A stretch of 64,000 nt of DNA from Cordia subcordata (GCA_028554755.1 JAPTOF010000011.1:3314501-3378500); one strand, 5' to 3'. Positions 9,945 through 21,135 are shown, numbered from the stretch's first letter. A program made the numbers and translations. The notes: a model not told the origin generated them from the letters alone.

Positions 9945-11494
9945 TGAATGGAGCTTGCCTGGCTGACGACATGATTGTTAGCGCTACTAGGAGGCAACCC
10001 AGATTTTGGTAATTTCGTTCTTTTCCTTTTGTTTTTACGTATTTGTCTTTTTCTTTTCATTTTAATAGCTAGAGCTTTGTTCCTATTCCTTGCATTCCCC
10101 TTCTCCAATTTTGCATACACCGTTGTTCTTATTTGTTAATTCCAATGCGGACTTGCATGGCATATGTTTACTAATCTCGTGTGCTTTTTGAGTGTTTGTG
10201 TATTGATGAGAAACAGGATAGTAGATGATTGGAATTTCATTGGCATTTGTGAAGTCAAACGAACACAAGGTTGTATCTTTCCATCCTCGTGGCCTTATTT
10301 TTCTAGCCTTTTCTACACTCCCCATGTATATATTTTATTGTTTGTTTGCTTGCACGGTTGATTGCTATTTGCTTGAGGACAAACAAAGTTTAGGTTTGGG
10401 GTTGTAGGAGTTCATTTTGTTTTTCATTTTTTACATAAAGGGTAGATTTGCATGATTTTGCTCCAAATGGTGAAAAATTTTTCTTTTTTTTTTTTGTCGC
10501 TTATCTCTCTGTTAATTGGAGTGTTGGCTTTTGTTGATTGACTTAATTGACAAGCGAAGATGAGGTTGTATTGTGGGGAATGAATAGAATGGAGGGAGAA
10601 GTAGGACTTGGAAGAGAATCTTTTTGAAAACTGTGGGGAGTGAGCACTTCTAAGAATGAACCTTGTAAGTGCCCTACAACCTAGTTGGAAAAAATGCTTT
10701 TTAGAGGATTGTTGATATGAATGTCCCTTTAATCGCTTGGTTCTTTTAGTGTACCGTAGCCCTTCTTTTTCTTTTAGTTATGTTGATGTTATGCATTGAG
10801 GAAAAAAAAAAGAGTAAAAAAATGCAAAAATAAAAAAAAAATGGAAAAAAATGAAAAAATGAAAAAAAAGAGTGAAAATTGAGGAAAAAAAAGCCAAATG
10901 GCAAGAAAAAAATAAAGTATGTTGAATAAGTGTCAAAGGACACAATGTCAATTTAACACATGTTTAGTTCTCTTTCTTTGTTTTTCCGTTTGAAGTGGTT
11001 GGCGAAACCCGAGCTAGTATGCTCGAGAGGGGTTTCTTCCCCTAGTACCCTAAGCCTTAAGAGGCTAGGATGTACTGGTTGAAAGCTCGCTACACGGGGG
11101 CCCCAATCACCAAGAACGTCGTTTCATTGTATTGTAAATAAGGCTGTTACGCTAATTGCAAGCCACTGTGATGGAATTCTCCATTTTCCTTGTATCTTTG
11201 GGCTAAGAGTACGTTGGGAGGCCACGTTAGTGATGGGGGCACGAAATATCAGCATATCGGGTGCGTGAGTTGGAATCCTAGGTTCATGGTGGCTCTAGCT
11301 ACTTGGTAAGTTCCCGAGAGGTGCGAGAACACTTGAGACTGAGAAGAGGATTTGAAACACGCTTGGAGATCCTTTCTACAATAAGAATGACCCCTTATAC
11401 TCCTTAGATTTGTCAAGATAGCAAGTCAATATTTTTTTTCAACCATTTGAACACCATGATTTAAGCTTAGGAGTAGTCTTGCTTGGGGACAAGC
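9945..11494 (+). other. Athila-1 3' non-coding block
   Basis: About 1.5 kb between integrase and the polypurine tract has no supported coding frame and no env-like gene. It holds GGAGGCAACCCAG near 9990 and an A-rich purine stretch at 10800-10920. A relatively GC-rich stretch at 11000-11400 is alignable by eye with the equivalent block in Athila-2 on the other strand (47227-48627), for example CACGAAATATCAGCATA here against its reverse complement near 47480. Such conservation outside coding sequence suggests an RNA-level or regulatory role; that is inference. Confidence 0.65.
10371..10407 (+). other. Internal polypurine-tract-like motif of Athila-1
   Basis: GCTTGAGGACAAACAAAG followed by TTTAGGTTTGGGGTTG closely resembles the true 3' tract region at 11481-11515 (GCTTGGGGACAAGCAAGG and GGTTTGGGGGTG). 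It lies about 1.1 kb upstream of it. Athila-2 has the same duplicated arrangement. Confidence 0.55.
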
Positions 11495-11515
11495 AAGGAG
11501 AAGGTTTGGGGGTGT
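11495..11515 (+). other. Athila-1 polypurine tract
   Basis: AAGGAGAAGGTTTGGGGGTGT directly precedes the 3' LTR start TGATGTGGG. It is the expected plus-strand priming site. Confidence 0.8.
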
Positions 11516-12036
11516 TGATGTGGGTGTTTTTGGAGCGTTAATTACATGATTTGAAGTGTATTTGAGCGAGTATTTTGGTGCTAATTTTGTTTATTTCGAG
11601 TTTCTGAGTTCTCATTGATTCTCATTAAGTGTTTGTGTGTGGTGTGTCATTTTTTCTATTTTTTAATTTTATTTATTTTTTATTTATTTCTTTTCTTTTG
11701 TAATTCTGATTAATTAAGAATTAGGTAATAAAATAAATTAGTAATTTGGTTTCGGTAGTTAAATTAAATTAGTAGTTAGGCTTAATTAAGATTCATTAAA
11801 TAGGTTACGACATTATTAGGTTAGTTATTTAGTTAAAAAAATAGAAGAAAAAAATAATAATGACCATGTATATATTGTACATTATATATTATATATATTA
11901 TATTGTATATACTTTACATATAACATACACACACACACGCATAGCACACCTTATAAACTTATATGTAATATACTATTATTATTATATTCCAACCCCTAGC
12001 CCCACTTCTTTGACCAAAAAGAAAACCTACACCCCA

Positions 12037-12084
<48 letters not shown>

Positions 12085-13307
12085 CGTAGAAAGCAAAAAG
12101 GGGGGGGAAGAGGAAGCAACAGCCGCGCAGAGAGGAGAAAATCTCAGCTTCTTTTTCAGGCCAAGAAAAAAAATCAGAAAAAAATAAAAAAATTCTAAAA
12201 AAATATCTTTTGTTTTCTTTTTATTTTCTTTACTTTTATCTTTATTTGGAGTTAATTTGGGGCTGTTTTTTGCAAGATTTTTGGGATTAATTTAGAGCAA
12301 CTATTGGAAAAAAATCTTGGAGAAGAAGACAGATTTGTGCCAAATTGAACTAGGAAGAGGTTCTAAACTTGAGATTTAATTTCTTGGACATGGAATTGAT
12401 TTTTTTTGAGATTAAATTTCAGTTTGATACTCTCTTTTAACATGTTGAGCTAAATTTACTTTAGGGTTGATTACTATATCTATTATAAGTTAAAGATTGT
12501 AAGACTTGTTTTGGGATATTTTGATGGTTTGAATACATGTTTTATTTTTTTTTAATTGTTTAATGGTGATTGTTGGGCATGTCTATGTGTTTAATTAATT
12601 GCCTTTATGAGGAAAGATGTATTGCTATGTTTTTAATTTTTCGTATCTGCTTATACGGTGTTGACTAATTGTGTTTGATTTTATAATTAGATTTAATGCG
12701 TGGTCTTTAGGATGAAATAAAACTAATAGGTCACCCATTACACTTAGTTGAAATTAGGTGAATTAGGCCTTAGCTTGAAACACAGTTAACGGTTTAAATT
12801 GTAGGTTAGTGTATTAATCACGCCAATCTAGAAGTCTTAATCACTTAGCCCTAAAACCCTAATTAATAAAGACAAGGCTATACTCTAAGTAGAATTCGCT
12901 TAGGAATAGAATTGCACCGAGAATTAGGGATAATACAGTTAGTGAGTTTGGACCTCTAAAACAAGCTATTAAAGCCATCAAAATACTCAAAGCAAGAATG
13001 AAATCTCAATCCCATAATGGAGTCGTAATCGCCCTAATCCGTCTCTATTGATTTAATCACTCCCTCTCTAGTTGGTTGTCTTTTTATTGCACATATTAGT
13101 TTAGGTAGTTTAATTCTGTCTTTAATTCAGAGTCCCCTTCAATTCAAAATTCAAAAAAAAAAATTTTGGTTCTACTCATAATTAATCTAGGACACATAGG
13201 ATTTAAAAACCATAGTTAGAGGCCTCCCTAAGAAGACGATACCCGCACTCTTGCACACACTACACTACTTTCAATCCGTGCACTTACGAGTTTTTAAAAT
13301 AACATCA
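11516..13307 (+). repeat. Athila-1 3' LTR
   Basis: This 1792 bp LTR starts TGATGTGGGTG, ends AACATCA and is followed by the CTAGG duplication. It is uninterrupted and so shows the original form of the 5' LTR. The pair differ by scattered substitutions and short indels only. It contains a long TA run (12040-12081) and A-rich tracts. Open frames across it are chance. Confidence 0.92.
12040..12081. repeat. (TA)n microsatellite in the Athila-1 3' LTR
   Basis: A TA run of about 21 units; the homologous run in the 5' LTR is shorter. Confidence 0.9.
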
Positions 13308-13312
13308 CTAGG
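13308..13312. repeat. Target-site duplication, right flank of Athila-1 (CTAGG)
   Basis: A perfect match to 482-486, directly after the CA end of the 3' LTR. Confidence 0.9.
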
Positions 13313-14390
13313 GCCATAATTTGAATTAGCAATAAAACAAATTGCATTTCTTACTTTTTATGGTGATCATCTATTTCTGCTAATCCATCTTTAACAATTA
13401 AATTTAATACATGACAAGCACATCTCATATGAAAACAAAAAATAATCACTAAATGGAGGATTAACTTGATCATGTAATTTCTAATTGCTGTTTCATTAGC
13501 ACTAGCATTATCAAATGAAGTTGTAAAAACTTTACCACTTATAAACAATTCATTACAAACTAAACTAATACAATTTGCAATACACCTACCAGTATGTCTA
13601 GTATCCACAAGTTGAAAGCCTAAAATTCTTTTTTGCATATTATAATTACTATCTATCTAGTGACAAATAATGCAAAGAATTGACAATTCAATTTTTGTTG
13701 GCCATATATCCAAAGTTAAAGAAACCATACTATTAAAAGATTGTAATTCTTGCGTAATAATATTTTTCTAATGCTTATATGTCTTTTACATATCAGTTCT
13801 AGCAATCGTTCTAGGCACAAATTTAAATTTTGAATTAAAAACAATTGTAGCTAACAATTTAAATCACAAGGAACCACCTAATGTAAAAGGTAAAGTAGCA
13901 CTACTTAAAAATTTACCCAATTATCTACGATTAACATTATGATCATAAGCAAAAAAAATTTGAGTTTTTGTATTTATAGTTGTTTGTATTTTAATATTGC
14001 TTTTTTTTTTCACTATCCCTATCTAACATCTCGGGATGACAATGCTTAATATGTCTTTTAAGAGTACCAGTTCTTCCACCACCATCTAATATTTTAAACT
14101 TATATACTTGAGCAGGTTTTTAAATTTAGGGTTTTAAAATTATATACTTACATTTAGCTTTATCTCCGTCAGGTATTTTATTAAAACACAACCAAACAAC
14201 TGATTTTTTTTCCTTTCTGTAGGTGTATTACTAGATTCACAAGCACTATCTTGGACACGTTCAGAACCAGGAGGCAAAGTATCACCAAATCGATCTTCAA
14301 TTTTATCTAATTTTCTATTTGTTCTATGAATTTCTCTAACTTCTCATAATCAAAAGCCATAACGTATTTGCAATAAGTTTTACTTTTTCA
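13313..14390 (-). pseudogene. hAT transposase, N-terminal half with BED zinc finger
   Basis: On the minus strand the order from right to left is as follows. A start region lies near 14360. A BED-type finger follows (KAKCKY near 14150, then GGGRTGTLKRHIKHCHPEML near 14070-14025). The sequence LTLDIWPTKIELSIL follows near 13700, then KRILGFQLVDTRHTGRCIAN, VFTTSFDNASANETAI with the catalytic-core aspartate, and HMRCACHVLNLIVKDGLAEI near 13430-13360. These are hAT (Ac/RICESLEEPER-like) signatures. Stops and frameshifts interrupt it, so it is a relic. It continues at 1-481 across the Athila-1 insertion. Confidence 0.82.
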
Positions 14391-15290
14391 TGAAGAAGAT
14401 GCCATAATAATAAGAAAACAAATAATAAATAGACAATTATATCAAATAAATAAATAAATAAATAATGTAAATTAATTAAGCAAATAAATAAAGTGATAAC
14501 AAAAAGAAAAGAACTAAGGAACGATTATACCAATTTGTAGAATTAATCAAAGCAACTTGAGTTAAAACTTGTATTAGCTTATTCAAAAATTGCCTTGAGT
14601 TGAATTTATCATATGAAATTTGAGAGAATATAGAAAATTTGAGATAATTAAGAGAATTTAGAATTGAGTGAAACTTGAAATAATAGAGGGAATTGAGTGA
14701 GAATAGAGTAAGGAAAATAAAAAAGGATTTGGGGTGGGAGGTATTTATAGATTTGATAGAGGGGCTAGAATGCAATTATTTTAGGGCTTATTTGCAATTA
14801 AAAAAAAGCCCAAATACTAGCCGTTGACAATTGACTAGCCATTGGCCAATGGCCATTTAATTCAACTATTCAATGGGTTAGACAATGACATTGTGGCCGT
14901 TCGAAGTTGGCACTTGGAATTTGGCAATTGACATTCATTGTTTTTCTTTTTTGGACTAGTCGTTGGCCAATGGCCATTCATTTAGATTTTTTTTTTGGAC
15001 TAGCCGTTGGCCAATGGCCATTCATTTTATTTTATTTTTTAAAAATTTTGGTCAAAGTCTCAAAGGGTACCATTGGCATTCATTTGCTTTTAATTTTTTT
15101 GACGAGCTGTTGGCCTATTAATTTAAGGGGTTGGACCGGGGGTTGGGAGGCGGTCCCAAGCTAGGTTCAATTAGAGGTTATTTTGTGGGGAACCGGACTT
15201 GATCCCTTAAGAAATATAAAGGACCGGTTTAATACAGGGTTTTAGGTGAGCCGGCTAGGGGTTGGTTCACGGGCTTTTGGGCCCCTTTGA
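14391..15290 (-). mobile_element. hAT 5' non-coding and terminal region with subterminal repeats
   Basis: No gene is seen here. Three copies of a TTGGCCAATGGCCATT motif, each palindromic at TGGCCA, lie at about 14840, 14961 and 15005. Near the right edge CCGG-rich sequence ends in CAAAGGGGCCCAAAAGCCCG on the minus strand (15289-15270), which has the look of a hAT terminal inverted repeat. Sequence right of it is chromovirus protease. The partner terminus is outside the window, so inverted repeat and 8 bp duplication cannot be checked here. Confidence 0.4.
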
Positions 15291-15296
15291 CATGAT

Positions 15297-15543
15297 GAGT
15301 TGGCAATAGGCAATGGTTGATGAGTTAAGGTTTGGTGTGAGGTGCACAATTACATATTCAGGGTACATGGTGAACATTGATTTGCATGTTCTTCCTTTAG
15401 AGGGATCAGATCTTGTGTTAAGAGTACCTTGGTTAGCAACCCTGGGTCTTATCATCCATGATTATGCTAAGTTAACAATGCAATTCAATCTGGCTAGTGA
15501 AGACATTAAATTACAGGTTGACAATCCAGCTAAAATTTCCTAG
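15297..15543 (+). pseudogene. pol: Chromovirus protease, C-terminal part
   Basis: Reading from GAGTTGGCAATAGGC gives ELAIGNG; after a short frame slip it continues ELRFGVRCTITYSGY and VNIDLHVLPLEGSDLVL, then PWLATLGLIIHDYAKLTMQF. This is the second half of the Ty3/Gypsy retropepsin domain and the start of the linker to RT. The catalytic D(S/T)G would lie upstream and is not present. A TAG at 15541 ends the frame. Confidence 0.7.
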
Positions 15544-15567
15544 GTACCATTAGCCGCTCTTCGTAGA

Positions 15568-16960
15568 ATGTTTGCAATAGGAGCTGTGGCAATATTCTAC
15601 AGCCTCACGCTTTTGTCCGATCATCCTCCTACTGAATCTTGTCAAAATATTGCCTTGCTTAGCATATTAAAGCAATTTGACAAGATGTTCCAATTACCAC
15701 AGGGCCTGCCACTACTACGGCCCCAAGACCACAAGATTTATCTTCAATTGGGTACTCCACCAGTTAATGTCAAGCCTTATAAGTACCTACTCATTCACAA
15801 AGTTGAGATAGAGCGTTTGGTGTCTGAAATGTTACTCGAGGGTATTATTCAAAAAACACTAGTCCATTCTCTGCTCTGGTTATTTTGGTTCATAAAAAAG
15901 ATGGTAGTGGCATTTTTGCTCCGATTACAGAGCTCGGATAGGTTCCCAATACCAACAGTAGATAAGTTATTTGAAGAATTACATGGAGCACACATTTTTC
16001 AAAATTGGACCTTAGGTTTGGTTATCATCAAATGCAAATCCATGAAGATGATGTCCACAAGACCGCCTTTAACACTTATGAGGGACATTAGGAATACCTT
16101 GTGATGCCATTCGGTCTCACCAACACCCTGGCGATATCGGTCATGAATGATTTATTTCGCCCTCTTTTGTGTAAACGTGTACTTATATTTTTCAATGATA
16201 TTCTTGTTTATATCTCAGATTTTGCTTGTCACATGGAGCATTTGACTCAAATGCTCCAAATTTTACTGACTCATTCATTTTTTGCCAAGCAGTCGAAGTG
16301 CACATTTGGTCAAACCTAAATTGAGTATTTGGGACATATTATCTCCAACGGAACAGTTGCAATGGATCCAGAGAAAGTCAAACCCATGCTCGATTAGCCT
16401 TTGCCTACATCAGTTAAACAATTGCATGCTTTCCTGGGACTTGCTAGGTCCTACCGGTGTTTTATTAAAGGGTTCGCGACAATTGCCTATCTTCTTACTG
16501 AGTTGCTTAAAAAGGGGGCTTTTGTATTGTCTGATGCTGCTACCACTGCCTCCAAACAACTCCAGAAAGCCTTGGCTGAAGCTCCAGTTTTTGCTTTACC
16601 CCAACTTTGACATTTCTTTTGTGGTGGAAACCGATGCATCCAGGATCGGTATTGGCACAACATTACTTCAAAACAATCATCCTATAGTTTATTTTAGCAA
16701 GAAGCTACCTCAGTGAGTGCAAGGAATGTCAGTTTATCAACGCGAAATGCATGCTGTCACATCCGCCATAGCAAAGTGGCGGCAATATTTATTGGGAAGG
16801 CATTTTAAGATCAAACCCGATTAGCAAAACTTACGGGCAATAATGGCACAAACAATTCAAACGTTAGATTAACAAAAATGGGTATCCAAGCTTTTGGTGT
16901 TCAATTTGGGGAAGGAAAATGTGAGCGTTGATGCCCTCTCTACTGCTTCCTTCAATGCTT
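15568..16960 (+). pseudogene. pol: Chromovirus reverse transcriptase and RNase H
   Basis: Recognisable pieces run in order: LPLLRPQDHKIYLQLGTPPVN near 15710, [59 protein letters not shown], and an RT active-site segment VLIFFNDILVYISD near 16200. FVVETDASRIGIGTTLLQ near 16620 opens the RNase H domain. The active box reads FFNDILVYI where FxDDILVYS is expected, so the first catalytic Asp of the DD pair is Asn. Several frameshifts and stops separate the pieces. It cannot be functional. Confidence 0.75.
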
Positions 16961-17033
16961 CACTATCTACCATTTTGTTGTCTCAACTAAATTACAGAGT
17001 GAGCTCCGATATGCAAGTGAGAACTATACCAAG

Positions 17034-17950
17034 TTGCTGGCTCTAAAACATATTATTCAATCCTCTCCAGCACAATTTCCCCATTATACGGTGCGTAATG
17101 GATTAATATTCTTTAAACAAAGTCTACTCATTCCTGATTCTTTGCATTCTCAATTTCTCAAGGAGTTTCATGATTCCCCAATGGGAGGTCATGTAGGGCT
17201 ATGCAAAACATACAAATGTCTTCCTCCAATTTGTTATTGGCCATCCATGAAGCAAGACTTGAAGGCATATATTGCGAGCTACACAAATTGTTAATTGGCT
17301 AAAACAATTAATTTACACCCGGCTGGCTCTCACAACCATTGTCAATCCTTTCACAGATTTGAGAGGCCTTTCCATGGATGTTATCCAGGGCCTTCCTCCT
17401 ACAAAAGGTTTCACGAAGATATTAGTTGTCGTGGACCACTTATCAAAGTACGTTCATTTTATTGCTTTGAAAAGTCATATTACAACTGCTAAGCTCGTGC
17501 AAATCTTTGTACAAGAAATTGTTCGGCTACACGAGGTTCCCAAATGGCTAAATCCATCGTCTTCGATCGAGACAGGTTGTTTATCAGTATGTTTTGGAAG
17601 AAGCTCTTCAGATTACAAGGCACTATAAAATTTAGCTCCACATATCATCCATAAACCAATGGTCAAATGGAGCGAATCAACCGTACGCTTGAAATGTATT
17701 TGTGCTGTTTTGTCATGGATTCTCCTTCTTCATGGGCAAAATTTTTGCCTGGGCCTGAGTTTTGGTACAATTCTTTGTTTCACACTTCGATGGGTATGAC
17801 GCCATTTTGGGCTATGCATGGCAGGGACCTTCCCTCTGTAATTCGTTATTTTCCTCTGGCTTCAAACATTATCGCTGTTGATCAAGATCTAAAACAACGC
17901 GATGCTATTCTTAAGCTTCTTAAGTTCAACTTGGTTTTTGCACAGTAGTG
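17034..17950 (+). pseudogene. pol: Chromovirus integrase
   Basis: The zinc-finger region is seen as FLKEFHDSPMGGHVGLCKTY with IASYTNC (HHCC type). The core has SMDVIQGLPPTKGF with the first Asp, VVVDHLSKYVHFIALK, and MERINRTLEMYL with the Glu. The region of the second Asp (near 17560) is damaged: SSSIETGCLS replaces the expected SDRD sequence. FWYNSLFHTSMGMTPFWAMHG follows. At least two frameshifts and stops are present. Confidence 0.75.
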
Positions 17951-18044
17951 CATGAAGGAGCAAGCTGATAAGCATCGTATTGAGTGAAGTCTTGAGATTG
18001 AAGATTGGGTCTTGTTGCGTCTCCAACCGTACAGCTAATTATCC

Positions 18045-18580
18045 TTGCGCATGCATCGTTATCAGAAGTTGAGTTGCAAATACTTTGGACCCTTTCAGGT
18101 TTTAGAAGGCGTTGGCCAAGTAGCATATAGATTGCAATTGCCTCCTTCTCTAAAGTTACATCCAATATTCCATGTTTCTCTCTTAAAGAAGGCTGAATGC
18201 ATTGACAAATTTGCATCACCAGCACTAGTCATTCTTGCAGATCCGTAAATACCTAAGGTTACGCCATTCGCTATTCTTCCCAGTGTACCATCCTTTCCCA
18301 GGGGAAGCTATTCCGTAGCTTTTGATTTAACAAAAACACCTTGCTCCGGAGGATGCTACGTGGGAGGATGCTGTTACATTCTTTGAGGCTTATCCTAGTG
18401 TGAACCTTGAGGATAAGGTTCTTGTTTGCCCAAGGAGTAATGTTATGGGCCCAACGAACTAGCAAGCCCACGCCCAAATGTATACACCCAAGAAGTAGCT
18501 GAAGCACCTGAAAATGGGCCTAGAAGGAGTACTCGTATGAGACATTAGCTCAAGTACCTGGAGCAGTAAAACATGGCATA
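18045..18580 (+). pseudogene. pol: Chromovirus integrase C-terminus and chromodomain remnant
   Basis: SCKYFGPFQVLEGVGQVAYR and HPIFHVSLLK are the GPY/F-type end of integrase. Around 18340-18420 a different frame gives EDATWEDAVTFFEAYP and NLEDKVL, the second half of a chromodomain and the tail typical of chromoviruses. Frames are broken between these parts. The chromodomain would target integration to marked chromatin. Past 18440 sequence like PENGPRRSTRMRH may be the basic tail. Confidence 0.65.
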
Positions 18581-18589
18581 AGTTGTACA

Positions 18590-18784
18590 CCTCTAGCAGT
18601 GGGTTACAGCAGAAGGAGAAAAAAGACAAGAACCAACAGTGGCATATATAAGAAAAGATAGAACTGATAGGGGGCTACGAAGAATATTGCTTGTCATTAT
18701 TTTCTTTCTTTTCTTGGAAAACATCCATTTTATAATTCAATCGATAGTTCTTGTCTCCAATTGCTCTTTATTTTTAACAAACAA
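18590..18784 (+). repeat. Possible chromovirus 3' LTR remnant
   Basis: A purine-rich GCAGAAGGAGAAAAAAGACA near 18612 and a TATATAAG motif near 18646 fit the polypurine tract and LTR promoter expected after the chromovirus gene. No second LTR is available for comparison and I could not find clean TG...CA edges, so this is tentative. Confidence 0.25.
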
Positions 18785-19436
18785 CAAACATAGCCTAATC
18801 AAGCAACATACTTACAAGAAAAAGAGGAAGAATCAAGAGAATTCCCCTAAATCTTGCTTCCAATCCAAAGCAAATCTCTTTAAATCCTTGTTACATGCTT
18901 CAATCTTTGCTTAGTTCGGTGTGTGGATAGTGTACTTGGGTGTTGGTGAAATGGGTAAAAGGATAAAGGTTTCTAGGGTTTTTATTTCTAAAGTTCCTCC
19001 ATTAATTTTGAGGTGAAACAGGCTATTTATATACTTCTCAGCCTGACTACCATTCGACTAGTACTTTTCTTAACGCTCAGCTAGTAGAAAAACTTTGTTC
19101 TCTATTCGTTGTCAACATGTATGGGACGGCCATACCGGACGATCAGACCCATTGACTTGTACTCCTTTGACAACTTAGCGGTAACTTCAGTTTTTGCCTT
19201 TTTGAGCTCTGTTTCACGTCTGCTCCTCTTCTTTAGCTCGTTTCTTCTACGTTTAAGCTCAAACCTTCCAATAATCACCTAAAACACGAAATATAGTACC
19301 TAGTGTAGCATTTATGCTTCATAACTCAATATGAACATATTTATCTAATTGTGCACGATTGTAACACTAAATGCGCCAAATAAGCTCTAAACACCCTAAG
19401 AAGTATATTACAAACATATACAAGTCACACACATCA
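18785..19436 (-). repeat. Athila-lineage LTR fragment (minus strand)
   Basis: On the minus strand it starts TGATGTGTGTGACTTG and continues with a TTAGGGTGTTTAGAGC segment, matching the start of the solo LTR at 779 in style and order. Its inner part (TTGCTTCCAATCCAAAGC, ATGCTTCAATCTTTGC, AGCCTAATCAAGCAAC) aligns with 1340-1470 of the solo LTR in reverse complement. The R-U5 half is missing. Short GTCGAC-like and CCGG motifs lie at 19050-19150 where the palindromic array is expected. Confidence 0.65.
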
Positions 19437-19439
19437 AGC

Positions 19440-20955
19440 TTGACAACTTTTAAAATCTTTTTCAATTTGTGAAAAACGTGTTGTAATTAGATTTAAATTG
19501 CCAAACGATAAAGCAAGGCAAAACTTGAATCAGAAGCAAGAAAATAAAAGACACGCAACTTATAGTAGATCGGCTCCCAAGCGTACATTTACACCTTGAG
19601 CATCCTGCTCGAGAATTCCAACAATCTCTACTAAAAACCGTGCTTTTCATAAATTTGCGAAGCACGAAACAATGTACAACACCTTGATTTTACCTGAAGC
19701 AAGAAACCTGCTTCGATTAATTTAATTTCACAGAACCTGATTCTATTCTACCCGAAGAGCCTAGCTCTCACAAGTTAAATAAATGATTTACAAGAGTAAT
19801 CGAAAGAAAATTGAAGCACAAAGTTGGTATGAGAGTCACAAGACAATATCCTATGATTTTCTTTGAAAGTTGAAAGTTCAAATTGCTTTTCAAGATGTGT
19901 TTTTGTGTTGTTCTTGTTTCCTCTTGTGAAAAGTCTTGAATGAAAAGATATTCATATGCTTTCTTTGAAATATAGTTGTTACAGACAAAGAATTTTGGCC
20001 AAAAATACTTTTAAAATGTTATAGAATCAGTATGAAATGAAATTGTACGAATAACGGTTAGTTTTAAATAAGATTTTAAAAAATAATGTGATTCAGTCGA
20101 GGTACCATGCATGTCGGTTGCTCGGCAGGCCTCGCTTATCAGCTAACACAATAATATCATCTGGGAGTACTAGATCATGTCCGATCACGTGGTAGGGACT
20201 GATCAAGCCCAACTCAAATCCTACTAACTAGTGGCTTATTTACTTATTTGGTCACCCGGAAACCTTCTCCCTGCAATGGTCTTGTAGTTGTGCTATTAAG
20301 AACTAATTCTTGTAAAAACAAGACTGAAAAATACTTTTGGTCACTAAAACATTCTGAAAAAACATGGATTATTTTTGAAAATTCTTTTAGAGCATATAAT
20401 ACCATAATCTTCAAACCAAATCAAGACAAGAAGCTCGCAAGTAACACAACCTTACAAAAAATGCATCTACATCCACTCCCCTTATGTCTTTCATCTTTAT
20501 CTTTATGTCACCATACCTCTTCAAGTCTTCAAAGGTTGAACAGTCAAGCACTTGATTTGAGTCTAGGGTGACTGATGATCTTTTTCCAATGCACATGCAT
20601 TCTTTAATGGCTTATGAACTCAATGATTACATTAGTAACATTGATAGCTCATATGAATTCAAAAATCATCATTGGTCTTACACATTCAATCTACGTGCCA
20701 ACTCAATAATTGATAAAAATGAATCTCATGATAAAACATTCATCAACATACTAATCAAAATATTAATCATAAATCAACTATTCATCTCATGTATCATTCA
20801 TTATCCATATCAGTCATTCATCACACACATATTCATTACAAGTTCATTCATCATTCATCACAAGTATATTGCGAGCACATTAATCACATACATCACATAT
20901 CTTCTGTAACTTGTCATCAAAACATATATAATTAAAACAATAATGCTAAAGATAA
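19440..20955 (-). repeat. SIRE-like Copia LTR fragment (minus strand)
   Basis: It shares the layout and many short blocks with the SIRE 5' LTR at 33169-34504: a TTTTAAAATC...TTTTCAATT start, a block AGATCGGCTCCCAAGCGTAC ... CTGCTCGAGAATTCC, a region with TCATGTCC near 20175, and CTCCCCTTATGTC...TTATGTCACCA near 20478. The edges are worn: the first 40 or so bases and the outer TGTTGACA end are not recognisable. No gene is supported in it; open frames are chance. Confidence 0.55.
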
Positions 20956-21029
20956 CGTAGTAGGTTGTAAGTGGGACTTGTTGCTAAGGGCTTTCATTAG
21001 AGACCTGGAATCGATTATCACGAGACCTT

Positions 21030-21135
21030 TAACACTGTGGTTAAAACATCCACCATTTGAGTTGTGCTAACTCTTGCTGTTTCTAATGGATGGGAGATTA
21101 ATCAATTGGACGTAAATAATGCATTCTTATATTGG
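21030..21135 (+). pseudogene. Copia reverse transcriptase relic
   Basis: Around 21040-21135 the plus strand reads VVKTSTI, a stop, then VLTLAVSNGWEINQLDVNNA and FL. This is the Ty1/Copia RT segment that precedes the QPPGF box. Homology stops abruptly on both sides. It is a short isolated fragment, with no function expected. Confidence 0.7.

Larger units (their letters stand above)
487..13307 (+). mobile_element. Athila-1, Ty3/Gypsy LTR retrotransposon, defective
   Basis: The element is complete in outline. It has two LTRs of about 1.8 kb bounded by TG...CA, a 5 bp duplication CTAGG on both sides, a primer site complementary to the 3' end of tRNA-Asp, the domain order gag-PR-RT-RH-INT, and a polypurine tract next to the 3' LTR. 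The gag (LRLFPFSLKDKAKQWL) and RT (GWRMCIDYRKLNSRTRKEHF) signatures are those of the Athila lineage. The element inserted into a hAT transposase and later received a solo LTR in its own 5' LTR. Coding frames carry about six frameshifts and seven in-frame stops. No env-like frame is visible between integrase and the 3' LTR. Confidence 0.92.
15297..18590 (+). mobile_element. Chromovirus (Ty3/Gypsy, Reina-like), 5'-truncated and decayed
   Basis: The order protease, RT, RNase H, integrase, chromodomain on the plus strand identifies a chromovirus. Integrase wording such as FWYNSLFHTSMGMTPF and the tail EDATWEDAVTFFEAYP favour the Reina clade (moderate certainty). Gag and the 5' LTR are absent: the sequence starts in mid-protease where the hAT end stops. 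A plausible explanation is that the hAT inserted here and gag lies left of the window. The element has more stops and frameshifts than the Athila copies, so it is probably older. Confidence 0.8.

Noticed and set aside
9945..11494. An env-like gene in Athila-1
   Set aside because: No frame of useful length or with membrane segments exists between integrase and the polypurine tract.
11860..12198. 112-codon tyrosine/isoleucine-rich frame
   Set aside because: It is a translation of the TA microsatellite in the Athila-1 3' LTR.
14907..15164. 85-codon frame on the plus strand
   Set aside because: It is formed by the TTGGCCAATGGCC repeats and poly-T runs of the hAT flank, with no recognisable domain.
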